A stretch of 64,000 nucleotides of DNA from Bacillus sp. sid0103 (GTDB taxonomy: Bacteria; Bacillota; Bacilli; Bacillales_B; DSM-18226), in contig NZ_JAHUWN010000028.1 of NCBI RefSeq assembly GCF_019219025.1, positions 1 through 64,000 of the forward strand. The letters are read 5' to 3'. The position numbers were made by a program, and so were the translations under genes. This document shows positions 8,225 to 17,773 of this stretch, piece by piece. The notes beneath the pieces are model-generated. The model did not search any database, was not told the origin of the DNA, and saw only the letters and a program-made list of their open reading frames with translations. Position 1 is the stretch's first letter. Each line of letters opens with the position of its first letter.

Positions 8225-8962
8225 ATGAAAATTGATGTAATCGGTGATATACATGGCTGTTTAGCTGAATTAAAGGAACTCACAATGAAGCTGGGCTATA
8301 AATGGGAGAACGGATTACCGAGACATGAAACCAGAGTGCTTGGATTTCTTGGTGATTTAACAGACCGTGGGCCTGCCTCACTTGATGTAATCGATATCGT
8401 ATGGAAGTTGGTGATGGTAGAAAAAAAAGCTTATTACACACCCGGAAATCATTGTAATAAGCTTTACCGTTTCTTCCTTGGCAACAAAGTTCAGATTGCA
8501 CATGGGCTTGAAACAACCGTTGCGGAATATGAATCATTATATAAGAAAGACCAGCAATCCATTCGAAAAAAATTTATCGAACTATATGAAAAAGCACCAC
8601 TCTATTTAGTATTAGACAACAAGAAGCTGGTTATCGCCCATGCAGGAATTAAAGAAGAATTTATCGGACAATCCCATGGAAAAGTTAAGGAATTTGTTCT
8701 TTATGGTGATATTACAGGTAAAAAGCATCCGGATGGATCACCGATTAGAAGAGACTGGGCGAAAGAGTATCATGGTGAACCATGTATTATATATGGACAT
8801 ACTCCCGTTCAAGAGCCCAGGTTCATAAATAATACTTATAATATTGATACAGGTGCAGTTTTTGGCGGGAAACTTACAGCCTTAAGATATCCTGAAATGG
8901 AATTAGTTTCAGTTAAATCTACTATGCCATATGTTGAGGAAAAATTTAAACAATTTGATTGA
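8225..8962 (+). CDS. prpE: Bis(5'-nucleosyl)-tetraphosphatase PrpE
   Basis: PrpE hydrolyses Ap4A-type dinucleotides and has protein phosphatase activity. The 245-residue protein shows all calcineurin-like metallophosphatase motifs in order: GDIHGC (near residue 7), GDLTDRG (near 47), GNHCNK (near 76), a histidine in IAHAG, and the late GHTPV. These bind two metal ions. Size and synteny match B. subtilis PrpE (YjbP). It is the only gene on this strand in the local block and ends in a hairpin shared with the next gene. Confidence 0.92.
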   Translation: MKIDVIGDIHGCLAELKELTMKLGYKWENGLPRHETRVLGFLGDLTDRGPASLDVIDIVWKLVMVEKKAYYTPGNHCNKLYRFFLGNKVQIAHGLETTVAEYESLYKKDQQSIRKKFIELYEKAPLYLVLDNKKLVIAHAGIKEEFIGQSHGKVKEFVLYGDITGKKHPDGSPIRRDWAKEYHGEPCIIYGHTPVQEPRFINNTYNIDTGAVFGGKLTALRYPEMELVSVKSTMPYVEEKFKQFD

Positions 8963-8997
8963 AGAGGTAATTTCAAATAACCTAAATCACGAAAAAC

Positions 8998-9036
8998 TAA
9001 AGGCTGCCTCTTAATTTAAAGTAGGTCAGCCTTTAA
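8998..9036. terminator. Bidirectional terminator between prpE and the pseudouridine synthase gene
   Basis: AAAGGCTG pairs with CAGCCTTT around a 20-base loop, with T-rich flanks on both sides. It overlaps the last codons of the minus-strand gene. Confidence 0.6.
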
Positions 9037-9918
9037 TAAATCACCCATATCTCTAGGTAGTGGTGCGGTAAACATCATTTCTTTTTTTAAAAAGGGGTGA
9101 AGAAATTTTATCTTGCTACAATGAAGGGCCTGTCGTTCAATGAACGATAGACCTCCTCCATACAAATCATCACCAAGCAATGGATGTTTCAAATATGACA
9201 AATGGACTCTAATTTGATGGGTTCGTCCAGTTTCAAGGACAAGTTCTAAATAAGTAAATGACCGATGCCTTGCAAGCACTTGATAATGGGTACACGCATA
9301 TTGCCCATCCGCTCGAACTTCTCTTTCAATAATACTGTCGTCTTTACGTCCAATTGGCGCTATTATCGTACCATTGTCTAAGGGTATCCTGCCCTCCGAA
9401 AATGCCTCATATGTCCGCTTAACTTGACCACTACGCTGCATCATACTAAACAAATGATGTACATGACGATGTTTAGCAATTAATACAATTCCGGAAGTAT
9501 CCCTGTCAAGGCGAGTGACAATGTGCGAAGTAGCTTGCAGACCACTGCGCTGATAATAGCCAACCAGCCCATTCGCCAAGCTGCCAGAAGGATGTTCTCG
9601 AGACGGAATCGTGTTCATACCTGCCGGTTTATTTACTACCAGCAAATACTCATCTTCATATAGAATCGCTAATGGAATGTCTTCGCCCAGTAAGCCCTCA
9701 GCAGGACTTTCGCTAGGAAAAATAACAGTTATTTCATCGCTCATAGCTAACCGATAGCGGACGTTTACTTCTTCTCCATTTACTTGGATATGACCGCCCT
9801 TGAACTTGATATCTGTTAATGCCGTCCGAGAAATTTCTTCTTCTTTTAAAAATTCCCTTACAAGTTTTCCAGCATCGCTTTCCCCAATGACCCACTTCAT
9901 TTGAAATCTCAGCAACAT
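9016..9918 (-). CDS. RluA/RluD-family pseudouridine synthase (YjbO)
   Basis: This enzyme converts uridines in RNA to pseudouridine. The 300-residue protein begins with an S4-like RNA-binding region (to about residue 70) and has the family motif RLDRDTSGIVLIAKH, with the catalytic aspartate at about residue 138. The late GRTHQIRVHL motif is also present. The exact target uridine cannot be read from sequence. It follows nadF by 18 bases, so nadF and this gene are probably cotranscribed, as yjbN-yjbO are in B. subtilis. Confidence 0.9.
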   Translation of the reverse strand: MLLRFQMKWVIGESDAGKLVREFLKEEEISRTALTDIKFKGGHIQVNGEEVNVRYRLAMSDEITVIFPSESPAEGLLGEDIPLAILYEDEYLLVVNKPAGMNTIPSREHPSGSLANGLVGYYQRSGLQATSHIVTRLDRDTSGIVLIAKHRHVHHLFSMMQRSGQVKRTYEAFSEGRIPLDNGTIIAPIGRKDDSIIEREVRADGQYACTHYQVLARHRSFTYLELVLETGRTHQIRVHLSYLKHPLLGDDLYGGGLSFIERQALHCSKIKFLHPFLKKEMMFTAPLPRDMGDLLKADLL

Positions 9919-9936
9919 TACAACGATACCTGCCTC

Positions 9937-10731
9937 TTAATCTGATATAAACGAATCATGAACTCTTTTCCAAAACGGAAACGGCCGGAAGCGAGCAAAC
10001 CGGATTTTTTCGTCTGGTACCCTAAATTGAATCGATTTTACATCTTTATGAAGCAAGGTCAGGTGGTCAATGGTCACTTGAAAATCCGACCGATTAACTG
10101 GTTTAAGCATACAAGTATGATGGGCTGGAAGAATTAACGGCGAGCCAATTGTTCTAAAAACTTTATTATTAATCGATGCCATTTCAGCAATTTGAAGGGC
10201 CGAAATCGATGGATGGATGATCGCCCCGCCAAGGGCCTTATTATAGGCAGTACTACCTGATGGAGTTGACACACATAAACCGTCACCACGGAACCGTTCG
10301 AAATGTTGTCCGCGAATCTCCGCATCCATCACAAGCGTCCCCTCGACACTTTTTACGGTGGATTCATTTAAGGCGAGATACCTAGATTCCTTCCCTGCAT
10401 GAGAATAACGGATTATGACCTCTAATAGCGGGTATTCAACTACTTGATAAGGTGTTTTAGCAATCGCAATCACTAGTTTTTCAATTTCATCCGGAATCCA
10501 ATCTGCATAAAACCCAAGATGCCCCGTATGTATTCCAACAAAAGCAGTTTTATCTAAACGGCTGCTATAGCGATGAAATGCATAAAGTAGTGTGCCGTCA
10601 CCACCTATCGATACAACAATATCAGGCTGGTCTTCATCGTAAATAAGATCAAAATCAAGTAAATAGGTCCTCATTTTATGCATTAATATATTGGACTTTT
10701 GATCTCCTTTTGAAGTAATCGCAAATTTCAT
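9937..10731 (-). CDS. nadF: NAD kinase
   Basis: NAD kinase phosphorylates NAD to NADP using ATP or polyphosphate. The 264-residue protein has the diagnostic GGDGT motif ([11 protein letters not shown], near residues 41-51) and the NAD-binding segment [10 protein letters not shown]. The length is typical of the Gram-positive short form. It lies between relQ (50 bases upstream) and the pseudouridine synthase gene, the same order as yjbM-yjbN-yjbO. Confidence 0.95.
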   Translation of the reverse strand: MKFAITSKGDQKSNILMHKMRTYLLDFDLIYDEDQPDIVVSIGGDGTLLYAFHRYSSRLDKTAFVGIHTGHLGFYADWIPDEIEKLVIAIAKTPYQVVEYPLLEVIIRYSHAGKESRYLALNESTVKSVEGTLVMDAEIRGQHFERFRGDGLCVSTPSGSTAYNKALGGAIIHPSISALQIAEMASINNKVFRTIGSPLILPAHHTCMLKPVNRSDFQVTIDHLTLLHKDVKSIQFRVPDEKIRFARFRPFPFWKRVHDSFISD

Positions 10732-10781
10732 AATTTTCGGCTCCTTGTGCTGAATGGCTTATAAATTAGATGGTTATGTAA

Positions 10782-11420
10782 TCAATCCTTCTCTTCTTGT
10801 TTCAATTCTTTCTTTCTCGTAAAAAAGGCCTGGGCTTCCTGAATTTCACCCCGAATCAATGACATTTCCTCATCTAATCGAAACGCTGCTTCTGCCGCTC
10901 TCTTCAGTCTCATTTGAATATCACTTGGGAAAACCCCCTTGTACTTATAGCTCAATGTATGTTCAATTGTCGCCCAAAAATTCATTGCAAGTGTTCGGAT
11001 TTGGATTTCAGCTAAAATTTTCTTTTCCCCATGAATAGTTTGAACAGGATAAGAAATAACTACATGGTAAGACCGGTATCCGCTAGTCTTTTTATGTGAT
11101 ATATAGTCCCTATCCTCTACAATTTCAAAATCATTTCGATTGTGTAATAAATTGACAACTGTATGGATATCATCAACAAACTGACACATAATCCGCAATC
11201 CAGCGATATCCTGCATCTCCTCTTCTAATCTTTCAAGTGGAATTCCTTTTTGATTTGCCTTGTCAAGTATACTTACGATTGGTTTTACTCTTCCTGTAAC
11301 AAATTCAATGGGTGAATGAGTAGCATCAAAGTCGAATTGCCCCCTCATTCCCTTTAATTTTACTTTTAATTCTGCAACAGCTTGTTTATATGGGGATAGA
11401 AATTGGTCCCAATGCTTCAT
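10782..11420 (-). CDS. relQ: Small alarmone synthetase RelQ (YjbM)
   Basis: RelQ makes (p)ppGpp from ATP and GDP or GTP and, in the family, forms an allosteric tetramer. The 212-residue protein has only the synthetase domain, with no hydrolase, TGS or ACT domain. Visible motifs are GLRIMCQF, the substrate loop HKKTSGYRSYH, and AEIQIRT with its catalytic glutamate and following histidine (IEHTLSYKY). Length matches YjbM (211). Ribosome site and ATG are clear, and it heads the relQ-nadF-pseudouridine synthase gene set. Confidence 0.94.
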   Translation of the reverse strand: MKHWDQFLSPYKQAVAELKVKLKGMRGQFDFDATHSPIEFVTGRVKPIVSILDKANQKGIPLERLEEEMQDIAGLRIMCQFVDDIHTVVNLLHNRNDFEIVEDRDYISHKKTSGYRSYHVVISYPVQTIHGEKKILAEIQIRTLAMNFWATIEHTLSYKYKGVFPSDIQMRLKRAAEAAFRLDEEMSLIRGEIQEAQAFFTRKKELKQEEKD

Positions 11421-11439
11421 AATTTCACCTCAAAACAAA

Positions 11440-11805
11440 TTATGTTAAGAAAATACTCTCTACTTTCGTAACCATTTCTTTCCCATAATTACTATTACCT
11501 TTAATATTTGTTAATACATAATTAAATTCTTCATGGAAGTTAATTAGTTCTTTTTGCCCTTCGTTAAAAGTAACCCAAACAGATAATTTATTTTCCTCTG
11601 CCGTTTTCAAGAGTGGCCAGATTTGTTGATGTAAAACGATATATGTATAATCATCTTTATCTTCCATTAAATAAATAAATGAATAGTCGTCTGAATCCAC
11701 AAGAATCTGTTCAGTAGGAAACAAATCATCAATGCTTTCATTTGTTTCTAACATTAATTGCTCATTTTTTATGTATGCTTTTTCGATTTTAATTTTTTTC
11801 TTCAT
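11440..11805 (-). CDS. UPF0738 family protein (YjbL)
   Basis: This acidic 121-residue protein contains ILVDSDDYSFIYLMED and NFHEEFNYVLTNIKGNSNYG, which resemble B. subtilis YjbL (UPF0738), and its position upstream of relQ is the same. The function is unknown. No membrane segment or signal is visible. I chose the ATG at 11805 because GGAGG stands at ideal distance; an upstream start adds seven residues but lacks a ribosome site. It ends 19 bases before relQ, so the two are probably cotranscribed. Confidence 0.78.
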   Translation of the reverse strand: MKKKIKIEKAYIKNEQLMLETNESIDDLFPTEQILVDSDDYSFIYLMEDKDDYTYIVLHQQIWPLLKTAEENKLSVWVTFNEGQKELINFHEEFNYVLTNIKGNSNYGKEMVTKVESIFLT

Positions 11806-11927
11806 CTCTTTACCTCCATTATCCACTTACCTATTTTAGCATAATTCAGCGATTTCTCCCAAGGATTGATGTTTAGCTTAGAAATGGGATAATAAAGGTG
11901 ATTCCCTTTTGAAAGGATGATGAAAAT

Positions 11928-12524
11928 ATGACACAAAATATTGAAATTGAATTTAAAAATATGCTAACAAAAAAAGAATATGAACGACTCATTGAGTCTT
12001 TTAAGGTGGACACCAATCAAATTTTTAGACAGGAGAACCATTACTTTGATACTCCAAATTTTTCTTTAAAGAAGAATAAGTCTGCTCTAAGGATCCGCCA
12101 AAAGGGCTTAACCTACGAAATGACATTAAAACAGCCGGCCGCAGTCGGGCTTCTTGAAACAAATCAGCCGATTAGTAAAGAGGAAGCAAAAATGGCAATC
12201 CATTATGGCACGCTTCCAAAAGGGATCATCCAACCTCTTATAGAAGAATACGAGATTTCTTTTTCCGATATTGAATATTTTGGTGCCTTACTAACGGAGC
12301 GCGCTGAATTCAAATATGAAAATGGATTGCTAGTATTGGACCATAGTATTTATCTAAATACAGAAGATTATGAATTAGAATATGAGGTTGAAAACTATCA
12401 GGATGGAAAGAAAATATTTTACGAACTGCTTGAGCGATTCAAGATTCCTGCACGTAAAACGGAAAATAAAATTCACCGATTCTATCACCGAAAATACAAG
12501 CAAACGAATCAAAATGAATCGTAA
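11928..12524 (+). CDS. CYTH-domain triphosphate-binding protein (YjbK)
   Basis: CYTH proteins form a tunnel of beta strands that binds triphosphates, for example thiamine triphosphate or inorganic triphosphate. The 198-residue protein has the defining ExExK motif near its start (IEIEFKNML), then charged residues along the barrel (LRIRQKG, MTLKQP, ELEYEV). It matches B. subtilis YjbK in size and place. The actual substrate is not known from sequence. It is divergent from the yjbL-relQ unit, and the neighbouring alarmone and NAD kinase genes fit a nucleotide or polyphosphate theme. Confidence 0.88.
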   Translation: MTQNIEIEFKNMLTKKEYERLIESFKVDTNQIFRQENHYFDTPNFSLKKNKSALRIRQKGLTYEMTLKQPAAVGLLETNQPISKEEAKMAIHYGTLPKGIIQPLIEEYEISFSDIEYFGALLTERAEFKYENGLLVLDHSIYLNTEDYELEYEVENYQDGKKIFYELLERFKIPARKTENKIHRFYHRKYKQTNQNES

Positions 12525-12660
12525 AGGTATTTCAAAGTAGATTTATTTGAAGATATTATTTCCAACATGCTAATTCCTGCTTTTTCTATTAAGAATTGCT
12601 CACTTGGCATACATTATTAATGTGTTTAAGTAACAAATTTACAAATTTAAAGCAATTCAT

Positions 12661-12689
12661 TTGAGATATGAAATACGCATTGATAAAAT
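12661..12689 (+). promoter_or_regulatory. Sigma-A promoter of the globin gene
   Basis: TTGAGA and TAAAAT are separated by 17 bases; the start would be about 27 bases before the ATG at 12723. Confidence 0.55.
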
Positions 12690-12722
12690 AAATCTACATA
12701 ATACATTAAGGGAGTTGGCAAC

Positions 12723-13133
12723 ATGATTGAAAGAAAGCTTTCACCATTTGAATCCATTGGTGAAGAAACATTACACCGTCTTGTGGACACATTTTATGGC
12801 CTTGTTGCGCAACATCCTGATCTAGCTCCAATATTCCCAAATCAATTTTCAGAAATTGCTCGGAAACAAAAGCAATTCTTAACTCAATATTTAGGCGGTC
12901 CTGCATTGTATACGGAAGAACATGGTCACCCTATGATGCGTGCTCGTCATTTGCCATTTCCTGTTACACCAACACGCGCCAAAGCGTGGCTATCTTGCAT
13001 GTCACAAGCAATGGACAAAATAGGATTAGAGGGTCCAGTAAGGGATGAATTTTATTCACGCCTTTATCTTACGGCCCAACACATGATTAACACGCCAGAC
13101 GCTGGCGGGATCACAGGTGAAGAAAGTGAATAG
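12723..13133 (+). CDS. Truncated hemoglobin, group II (YjbI)
   Basis: This 136-residue protein is a group II (HbO) truncated globin. It has a tyrosine in helix B (DTFYGLV), a conserved LGGP turn before the F-helix region, and histidine-rich [10 protein letters not shown] which should hold the haem ligand. Such globins bind oxygen or nitric oxide and may guard against nitrosative stress. The ATG follows GGGAGTTGG. In B. subtilis yjbI-yjbH is an operon that controls Spx; here too spxH begins inside or at the end of this gene, so the two are coupled. Confidence 0.92.
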   Translation: MIERKLSPFESIGEETLHRLVDTFYGLVAQHPDLAPIFPNQFSEIARKQKQFLTQYLGGPALYTEEHGHPMMRARHLPFPVTPTRAKAWLSCMSQAMDKIGLEGPVRDEFYSRLYLTAQHMINTPDAGGITGEESE

Positions 13134-13989
13134 TTCAAAATCTTCAAGCGCTAAACGGCATTGCAGTGATAAAAAGCCGATTGAGATTTACATGTTTATT
13201 GACCCTTTATGTCCTGAATGCTGGGCGTTAGAGCCAATTTTAAAGAAATTGCAAATTGAATATGGACGTTATTTTTCTATTAAGCATATTTTAAGTGGAC
13301 GATTAGCCGATTTAAATATAACGAAGAAAAAGAATTTTGAGAATATCGCACAAGTGTGGGAGAAAACTGCTAGCAGGTCAGGTATGTCATGTGATGGAAG
13401 CCTTTGGCTAGAGAATCCTGTGGATTCACCCTATACTGTTTCCATAGCTCTAAAAGCAGCTGAATTACAGGGGAGGCGGGCTGGGCTCCGTTTTCTGCGG
13501 AGAATCCAAGAGGGATTATTTCTAGAAAAACTGAATGTGTCAAATTTAGAGGTGTTAAAAGATTGTGCTAGGAGTTTAGGCTTGGATGTAGAGGAATTCA
13601 TGTATGATATTCATTCTGAAAGTGCTGCAAAAGCCTTTCAATGTGATCTAAAAATAACTTCTGAAATGGATGTACGGGAGATTCCTACCTTAGTATTTTT
13701 TAATGAAAATGTTGAGGATGAAGGAATAAAGATAACTGGTTCTTATCCATATGAGGTATATGTCCATATCTTGGAGGAAATGCTTTCGGAAAAACCAATC
13801 AAATCTCCTCCCCCTCCATTAGAATCGTTTATGAAGTTTTTTAAATTTGTCGCCTCAAAAGAAATTGCGGTTGTTTATAATATGTCTATTTCACAAATTG
13901 AACGTGAAATGAAAAAATTACTTTTAAAGCAAGTGGTGGAACAGATCCCTGCTAAATATGGAACCTTTTGGAGATATATTGAAGAGTAG
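13126..13989 (+). CDS. spxH: Adaptor protein SpxH (YjbH), DsbA/thioredoxin-fold
   Basis: SpxH delivers the regulator Spx to the ClpXP protease. The product (about 287 residues from GTG at 13126, or 290 from GTG at 13117) has a thioredoxin-like domain with CPEC in [14 protein letters not shown] near residue 30, and a late EIPTLVFF segment with the cis-proline region. The later GTG has the better spacing from AGGTGA, so I prefer it. It overlaps the globin gene and shares its promoter. mecA and spx lie 6-7 kb away in the window, so the Spx control genes are clustered. Confidence 0.9.
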   Translation: MNSSKSSSAKRHCSDKKPIEIYMFIDPLCPECWALEPILKKLQIEYGRYFSIKHILSGRLADLNITKKKNFENIAQVWEKTASRSGMSCDGSLWLENPVDSPYTVSIALKAAELQGRRAGLRFLRRIQEGLFLEKLNVSNLEVLKDCARSLGLDVEEFMYDIHSESAAKAFQCDLKITSEMDVREIPTLVFFNENVEDEGIKITGSYPYEVYVHILEEMLSEKPIKSPPPPLESFMKFFKFVASKEIAVVYNMSISQIEREMKKLLLKQVVEQIPAKYGTFWRYIEE

Positions 13990-14035
13990 AAGCATGTTGT
14001 TAAACGGCATGTTTTCTTTTTTCTGGAAAATTGAA

Positions 14036-14072
14036 AAATGCCTTGCAGTTTTTACACTGCAAGGCATTTTAC
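14036..14072 (+). terminator. Terminator of the yjbI-spxH operon
   Basis: AAATGCCTTGCAG and CTGCAAGGCATTT form a 13-bp perfect stem over a short loop. There is only a short T-run, so efficiency is uncertain. Confidence 0.75.
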
Positions 14073-14136
14073 TATTTATACGAACAAAGGGGATGGGAGA
14101 AATTTTTCACGGTCAAACAAAGGGGTATATGTTTGT

Positions 14137-14160
14137 TGTGATCAACTTCACATATATAAT
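14137..14160 (+). promoter_or_regulatory. Perfect FNR/CRP-type palindrome overlapping a promoter
   Basis: TGTGATCAACTTCACA (14137-14152) has both half-sites of the TGTGA-N6-TCACA consensus. A TATAAT box (14155-14160) begins two bases later, with a TTGTTG -35 candidate 16 bases upstream of it that overlaps the palindrome. That overlap suggests repression by an FNR/CRP protein. The nearest downstream gene is the 57-residue membrane protein at 14300. Confidence 0.6.
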
Positions 14161-14193
14161 ATAGCATGCACTTTCAATGTGTGGCAATAAGTT

Positions 14194-14209
14194 TGTGCTT
14201 TATTTCACA
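14194..14209 (+). promoter_or_regulatory. Second FNR/CRP-like site
   Basis: TGTGCTTTATTTCACA differs from the TGTGA-N6-TCACA consensus at one base. It lies 57 bases after the perfect site, between it and the small membrane gene. No -10 box stands at class II distance. Confidence 0.4.
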
Positions 14210-14299
14210 TAATTGTCAAATATCATAAAATCACGGCATGGACAATAGACATAGAAGTACTAGGATTTAAAACACATTCACGAGGGTGGCCTGTCATTT

Positions 14300-14473
14300 A
14301 TGAAAAAATTCCCTATCCTGATTATGCTTCTGTTTATTTTCATTGCTTTTTTTCTTCAAATCCTTGCACTTTTAAAGATTTTTCCGCTTTTGCTTAGTAC
14401 ACCTATATTATTTGCAGCCATATTTATCTTCATTTTTTACCTCAATGGCAGAAAACGTTTTAAAGGATTTTAA
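14300..14473 (+). CDS. Small membrane protein, 57 residues, unknown
   Basis: An ATG at 14300 follows GAGGGTGG and opens a 57-codon frame. The product is MKKF, then a long hydrophobic stretch (about residues 5-30), a short turn with STP, a second helix (about 34-48), and a basic tail NGRKRFKGF. That gives two membrane spans with a positive C-terminus. I do not recognise the family. It lies between the yjbI-spxH terminator and pepF, on the opposite strand from pepF, and has one perfect and one imperfect FNR/CRP-like site upstream. Coding status rests on the ribosome site, start codon and sensible topology, so it is less certain than its neighbours. Confidence 0.6.
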   Translation: MKKFPILIMLLFIFIAFFLQILALLKIFPLLLSTPILFAAIFIFIFYLNGRKRFKGF

Positions 14474-14507
14474 AGGGATGGAGCCCTTAAGGCCCCATCC
14501 CCTTTCA

Positions 14508-16331
14508 TTATGCTTGTGATAACAATTGCTCTAATTCATTCAGTTTTTCTTCAAATACCTTACAAGCATTTTTAATTGGCTCTGCACTTGTCATATCCAC
14601 TCCAGCCTTTTTCAGCACTTCAATCGGATAATCTGAGCTTCCTGCACTTAGGAATTCAATGTACCTTTTCACGGCTGGCTCGCCCTCTTCTAAAATTTGT
14701 TTGCTTAGTGCAGTCGCAGCACTAAACCCAGTTGCATACTGGTATACATAATAATTGTAATAAAAATGCGGTATTCTCGCCCATTCTAATCCGATTTCCT
14801 CATCTATGACAATGTCTTCTTCACCAAAATATTTTTTATTTAATGCATAATAACTTTCTGTTAATGCATCTGCAGTTAAGGCCTCGTTGTTTTGTGCTTT
14901 TTGATGAATCATGTGTTCAAACTCAGCAAACATCGTTTGACGGAACACCGTACCTCTAAAGCCTTCTAAATAATGATTGAGCAAGTAAATTCTTTTTTGT
15001 TCATCATCAATGGTTTTTAATAAATAGTCGTTTAAGAGTGCTTCATTACAGGTAGAAGCCACTTCTGCAACGAAAATGGAATAATTTCCGTATGGATACG
15101 GCTGTGATTTCCGAGTATAGTAACTGTGGACGGAATGACCAAACTCATGAGCAAGTGTAAATAAATTATTTACATTATCCTGCCAGTTCATCAGGATATA
15201 TGGATGGGTACCGTATGCGCCTGAAGAGTAAGCACCGCTCCGCTTTCCTTTATTTTCATGGACATCAACCCAGCGATTTTCAAAGCCCTCTGCTAATATT
15301 TTGGCATATTCCTCGCCTAATGGTGATAACCCTTTAATGACTAGATCCTTCGCCTTTTCGTATTCGATTTCCATTTTCACATCTTTAACAAGAGGGGTAA
15401 ATAAATCATACATATGAAGTTCGTCAAGACCCAGGACTTTTTTACGAAGCTTCACATAACGATGTACTAAATGAAGATTATCGGTAACGGTATTTACAAG
15501 GTTATCGTACACGCTTTCTGGGATATTATTAGCAGAAAGGGCGGCATGTCTCGCTGAATCATACTTTCTTACTCTTGCATTAAAGTTATCCTTCTTAACA
15601 TTACCACTTAGAGTACTTGCAAATGTATTTTTAAAATTACCATACGTTTTATATACTGCCTTAAACGCATCTCTTCTTACCCTTGGGTCTTCACTTTCTA
15701 AGAAACGAATATAACGGCCATGAGTAATTTCAACATCTGCCCCATTTTCATCTTTAATAGATGGAAATTCAAGGTCTGCATTATTCAGCATTCCGAACGT
15801 ATTACTAGAAGCATCCATCACTTCGCTGGCTTCCGCAAGTAATGCTTCCTGTTCGGCTGTTAGGACATGAGGTCTTTGCAGATTAATTTCAGCGAGAGCA
15901 TGCTCATATAACTTTAATTCCGATTTATCATTTAAGAAACCAGCTACTTGGCCCTCATTTAAAGAAAGAATTTCAGGTACAATAAAGGCCAATTGGCTGG
16001 CTGCTTGCGAATACATATTTTTCATTCTATCATCCAAGCCTTGATAAAATGAGTTCGTTGTATCTTGGTCATAACGCATATGTGAATATGTATAAAGCTT
16101 TCCAATCCGTTCTAACAGTTTATCTTGGAACTGAAGCGCTTTATATAGAGTCTCGGCACTTTCCCCCAATTTTCCTTCAAATTCCTTAATTCCTGGGATT
16201 AGACTTTTCACTTCCTGAAACTCTTTTTCCCACTCTTGGTCATTCACAAAAATATCTTCAAGTTTCCATGTATCTTGCTCAGGGATTGCACTTCTTGCCG
16301 GTAGTGATTTTACTGCCGTTTCATTTGCCAT
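14508..16331 (-). CDS. pepF: Oligoendopeptidase F (M3 family)
   Basis: PepF is a cytoplasmic zinc peptidase that cuts short peptides. The 607-residue protein has the M3 zinc motif HEFGH (LAHEFGHSVHS, about residue 394) with a downstream glutamate in VAEVAST. Length is normal for the family. GGAGG sits before the ATG. In B. subtilis yjbG/pepF has the same neighbours (coiA and yjbH), and overproduction there inhibits sporulation, probably by degrading signalling peptides. Two peptide importers elsewhere in the window would feed it. Confidence 0.95.
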   Translation of the reverse strand: MANETAVKSLPARSAIPEQDTWKLEDIFVNDQEWEKEFQEVKSLIPGIKEFEGKLGESAETLYKALQFQDKLLERIGKLYTYSHMRYDQDTTNSFYQGLDDRMKNMYSQAASQLAFIVPEILSLNEGQVAGFLNDKSELKLYEHALAEINLQRPHVLTAEQEALLAEASEVMDASSNTFGMLNNADLEFPSIKDENGADVEITHGRYIRFLESEDPRVRRDAFKAVYKTYGNFKNTFASTLSGNVKKDNFNARVRKYDSARHAALSANNIPESVYDNLVNTVTDNLHLVHRYVKLRKKVLGLDELHMYDLFTPLVKDVKMEIEYEKAKDLVIKGLSPLGEEYAKILAEGFENRWVDVHENKGKRSGAYSSGAYGTHPYILMNWQDNVNNLFTLAHEFGHSVHSYYTRKSQPYPYGNYSIFVAEVASTCNEALLNDYLLKTIDDEQKRIYLLNHYLEGFRGTVFRQTMFAEFEHMIHQKAQNNEALTADALTESYYALNKKYFGEEDIVIDEEIGLEWARIPHFYYNYYVYQYATGFSAATALSKQILEEGEPAVKRYIEFLSAGSSDYPIEVLKKAGVDMTSAEPIKNACKVFEEKLNELEQLLSQA

Positions 16332-16472
16332 CTTTCATCCTCCATTCTACATTCCTTCGAAAAAAAGTATCATTACTTAATATTCTCCTTATCTTTCCAA
16401 TTTCCTTTTAGCAATTGCCAATACGAAAACTATTTACACCTCTATATAGTATGCCCTTCTAATTGTTTTCAT

Positions 16473-17669
16473 TTATCTATTCGAGTGGATTTGGTTATAT
16501 TTTTGAAAAAATAAAAACTTCGCTTCCTCTTTTTCTCGATTTGAACTCGGAATAAATATTTTCCGTTTTAATTGGAATATTGCATCTTCCTTTTTTTCCA
16601 CAATACCAAATTGTTCTAGCAATAAAAGGTACTCAAGAATGGCTGCTATTGGATTTGCATTTTCAAGCAGTGGTAAATTTCTGATCACAACTTCTTTTCT
16701 ACGGATTCTTCTATTTAACTGGGTAGTTAATTCTTGTAAGGTTATCAAATCATTAATATTTTTGTTGGCAATAACATCAATAAATAAATAGGTTTGCCAA
16801 ATAATCGGTGATGTTTGGATAACTAGCGAATGAGGGTTTGGAAGGCCAATTTCTGGTGGCAATAAGAAGAGATTAAGGTTATTGTTATAAATTTCATTGA
16901 GAAAGGTTTTATGTTGTTTACATGGATGAAGAGTCCAATTTAGGGTAAAGCTTTCTATTTCCTTGATCCACCTTGATAGATTAAACTGATGATTTATCAT
17001 TGGGTCCAATAGATCAGTCAAGCCCATTTTCTTAATAGGGTAAAATGAATGATGTGCGAAGGCATTTTTTATGGAGTAAGGAGTAATAGCCAGAACAAAA
17101 TGAAATTGTTGTTTTTCGGGGCAATAGGTGGGTATATAAAGTTTCCCTGAAGAAGTTGTTCGTATGAATTGAAATTGAAAGTTTGACAAAGCAACAATAT
17201 TATTTTTGTTAAGGCGTATTTTGTTGCTGGATAATATCCATAAAGGCTGGTAACCATTCTCGAGATACGTTTGGGTCCGCTTAATAAATAGGCTTTCTGG
17301 AATCGTTGAACACTGATACTCTAACGCATATTTCTTTCCATTAAACTTGAACATTATATCAGGTCGTTGCTGAATTTCCCTGTCAAAGTACTCTAAAATG
17401 GAAGGTATTTTTTGTTTGATCAGCCAATGATAGAGCTGAAGTTTACCCTCCATGTGATAAATAGTTTCATTTTCAAAAAATTCTCGGCAATTCCCTCCTC
17501 GTTGATGGGCAAAATGAAATATACGTTGATCCCCTAATTTTAACAAAAGACTTTCCCCACAGATTGGGCAAAAAAACTCTTCTTTGCTGCGAAGTTCTAA
17601 TAGAGCTTCTTTTTGGTAATCAAGTCCAAGACAGATAGTTACACCCTTTTTTGTTTGTGCAGTTAACAA
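16473..17669 (-). CDS. coiA: Competence protein CoiA (YjbF)
   Basis: CoiA acts in transformation after DNA uptake, helping RecA-dependent integration. The 398-residue protein has a small zinc-finger-like start (FFCPICGE near residues 33-40, then HFAHQRGGNC) and a nuclease-like core with RPDIMFKFNGKKYALEYQC, the Asp and Glu-x-Gln of a PD-(D/E)XK-type fold. It begins with TTG preceded by GGAGGAG. The length matches YjbF (about 380). I see no clear ComK box upstream, so its control here cannot be stated. Confidence 0.88.
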   Translation of the reverse strand: MLTAQTKKGVTICLGLDYQKEALLELRSKEEFFCPICGESLLLKLGDQRIFHFAHQRGGNCREFFENETIYHMEGKLQLYHWLIKQKIPSILEYFDREIQQRPDIMFKFNGKKYALEYQCSTIPESLFIKRTQTYLENGYQPLWILSSNKIRLNKNNIVALSNFQFQFIRTTSSGKLYIPTYCPEKQQFHFVLAITPYSIKNAFAHHSFYPIKKMGLTDLLDPMINHQFNLSRWIKEIESFTLNWTLHPCKQHKTFLNEIYNNNLNLFLLPPEIGLPNPHSLVIQTSPIIWQTYLFIDVIANKNINDLITLQELTTQLNRRIRRKEVVIRNLPLLENANPIAAILEYLLLLEQFGIVEKKEDAIFQLKRKIFIPSSNREKEEAKFLFFQKYNQIHSNR

Positions 17670-17734
17670 TTAATACTCTCCTCCTTTCTCAATGTTAATT
17701 CGTCATAATGCGCATGAATACCTTTTAACCAAAT

Positions 17735-17763
17735 AAAAAAACTCGTCATTTTTCGACGAGTTC
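17735..17763 (-). terminator. Terminator after cls
   Basis: AACTCGTCG and TGACGAGTT form a hairpin followed by seven T on the minus strand, just after the cls stop. Confidence 0.85.
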
Positions 17764-17773
17764 TTATCTTTGG

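Noticed and set aside
13958..14164. 68-codon frame after spxH
   Set aside because: It starts inside spxH, runs through the terminator hairpin and the FNR palindrome, and has no family pattern.
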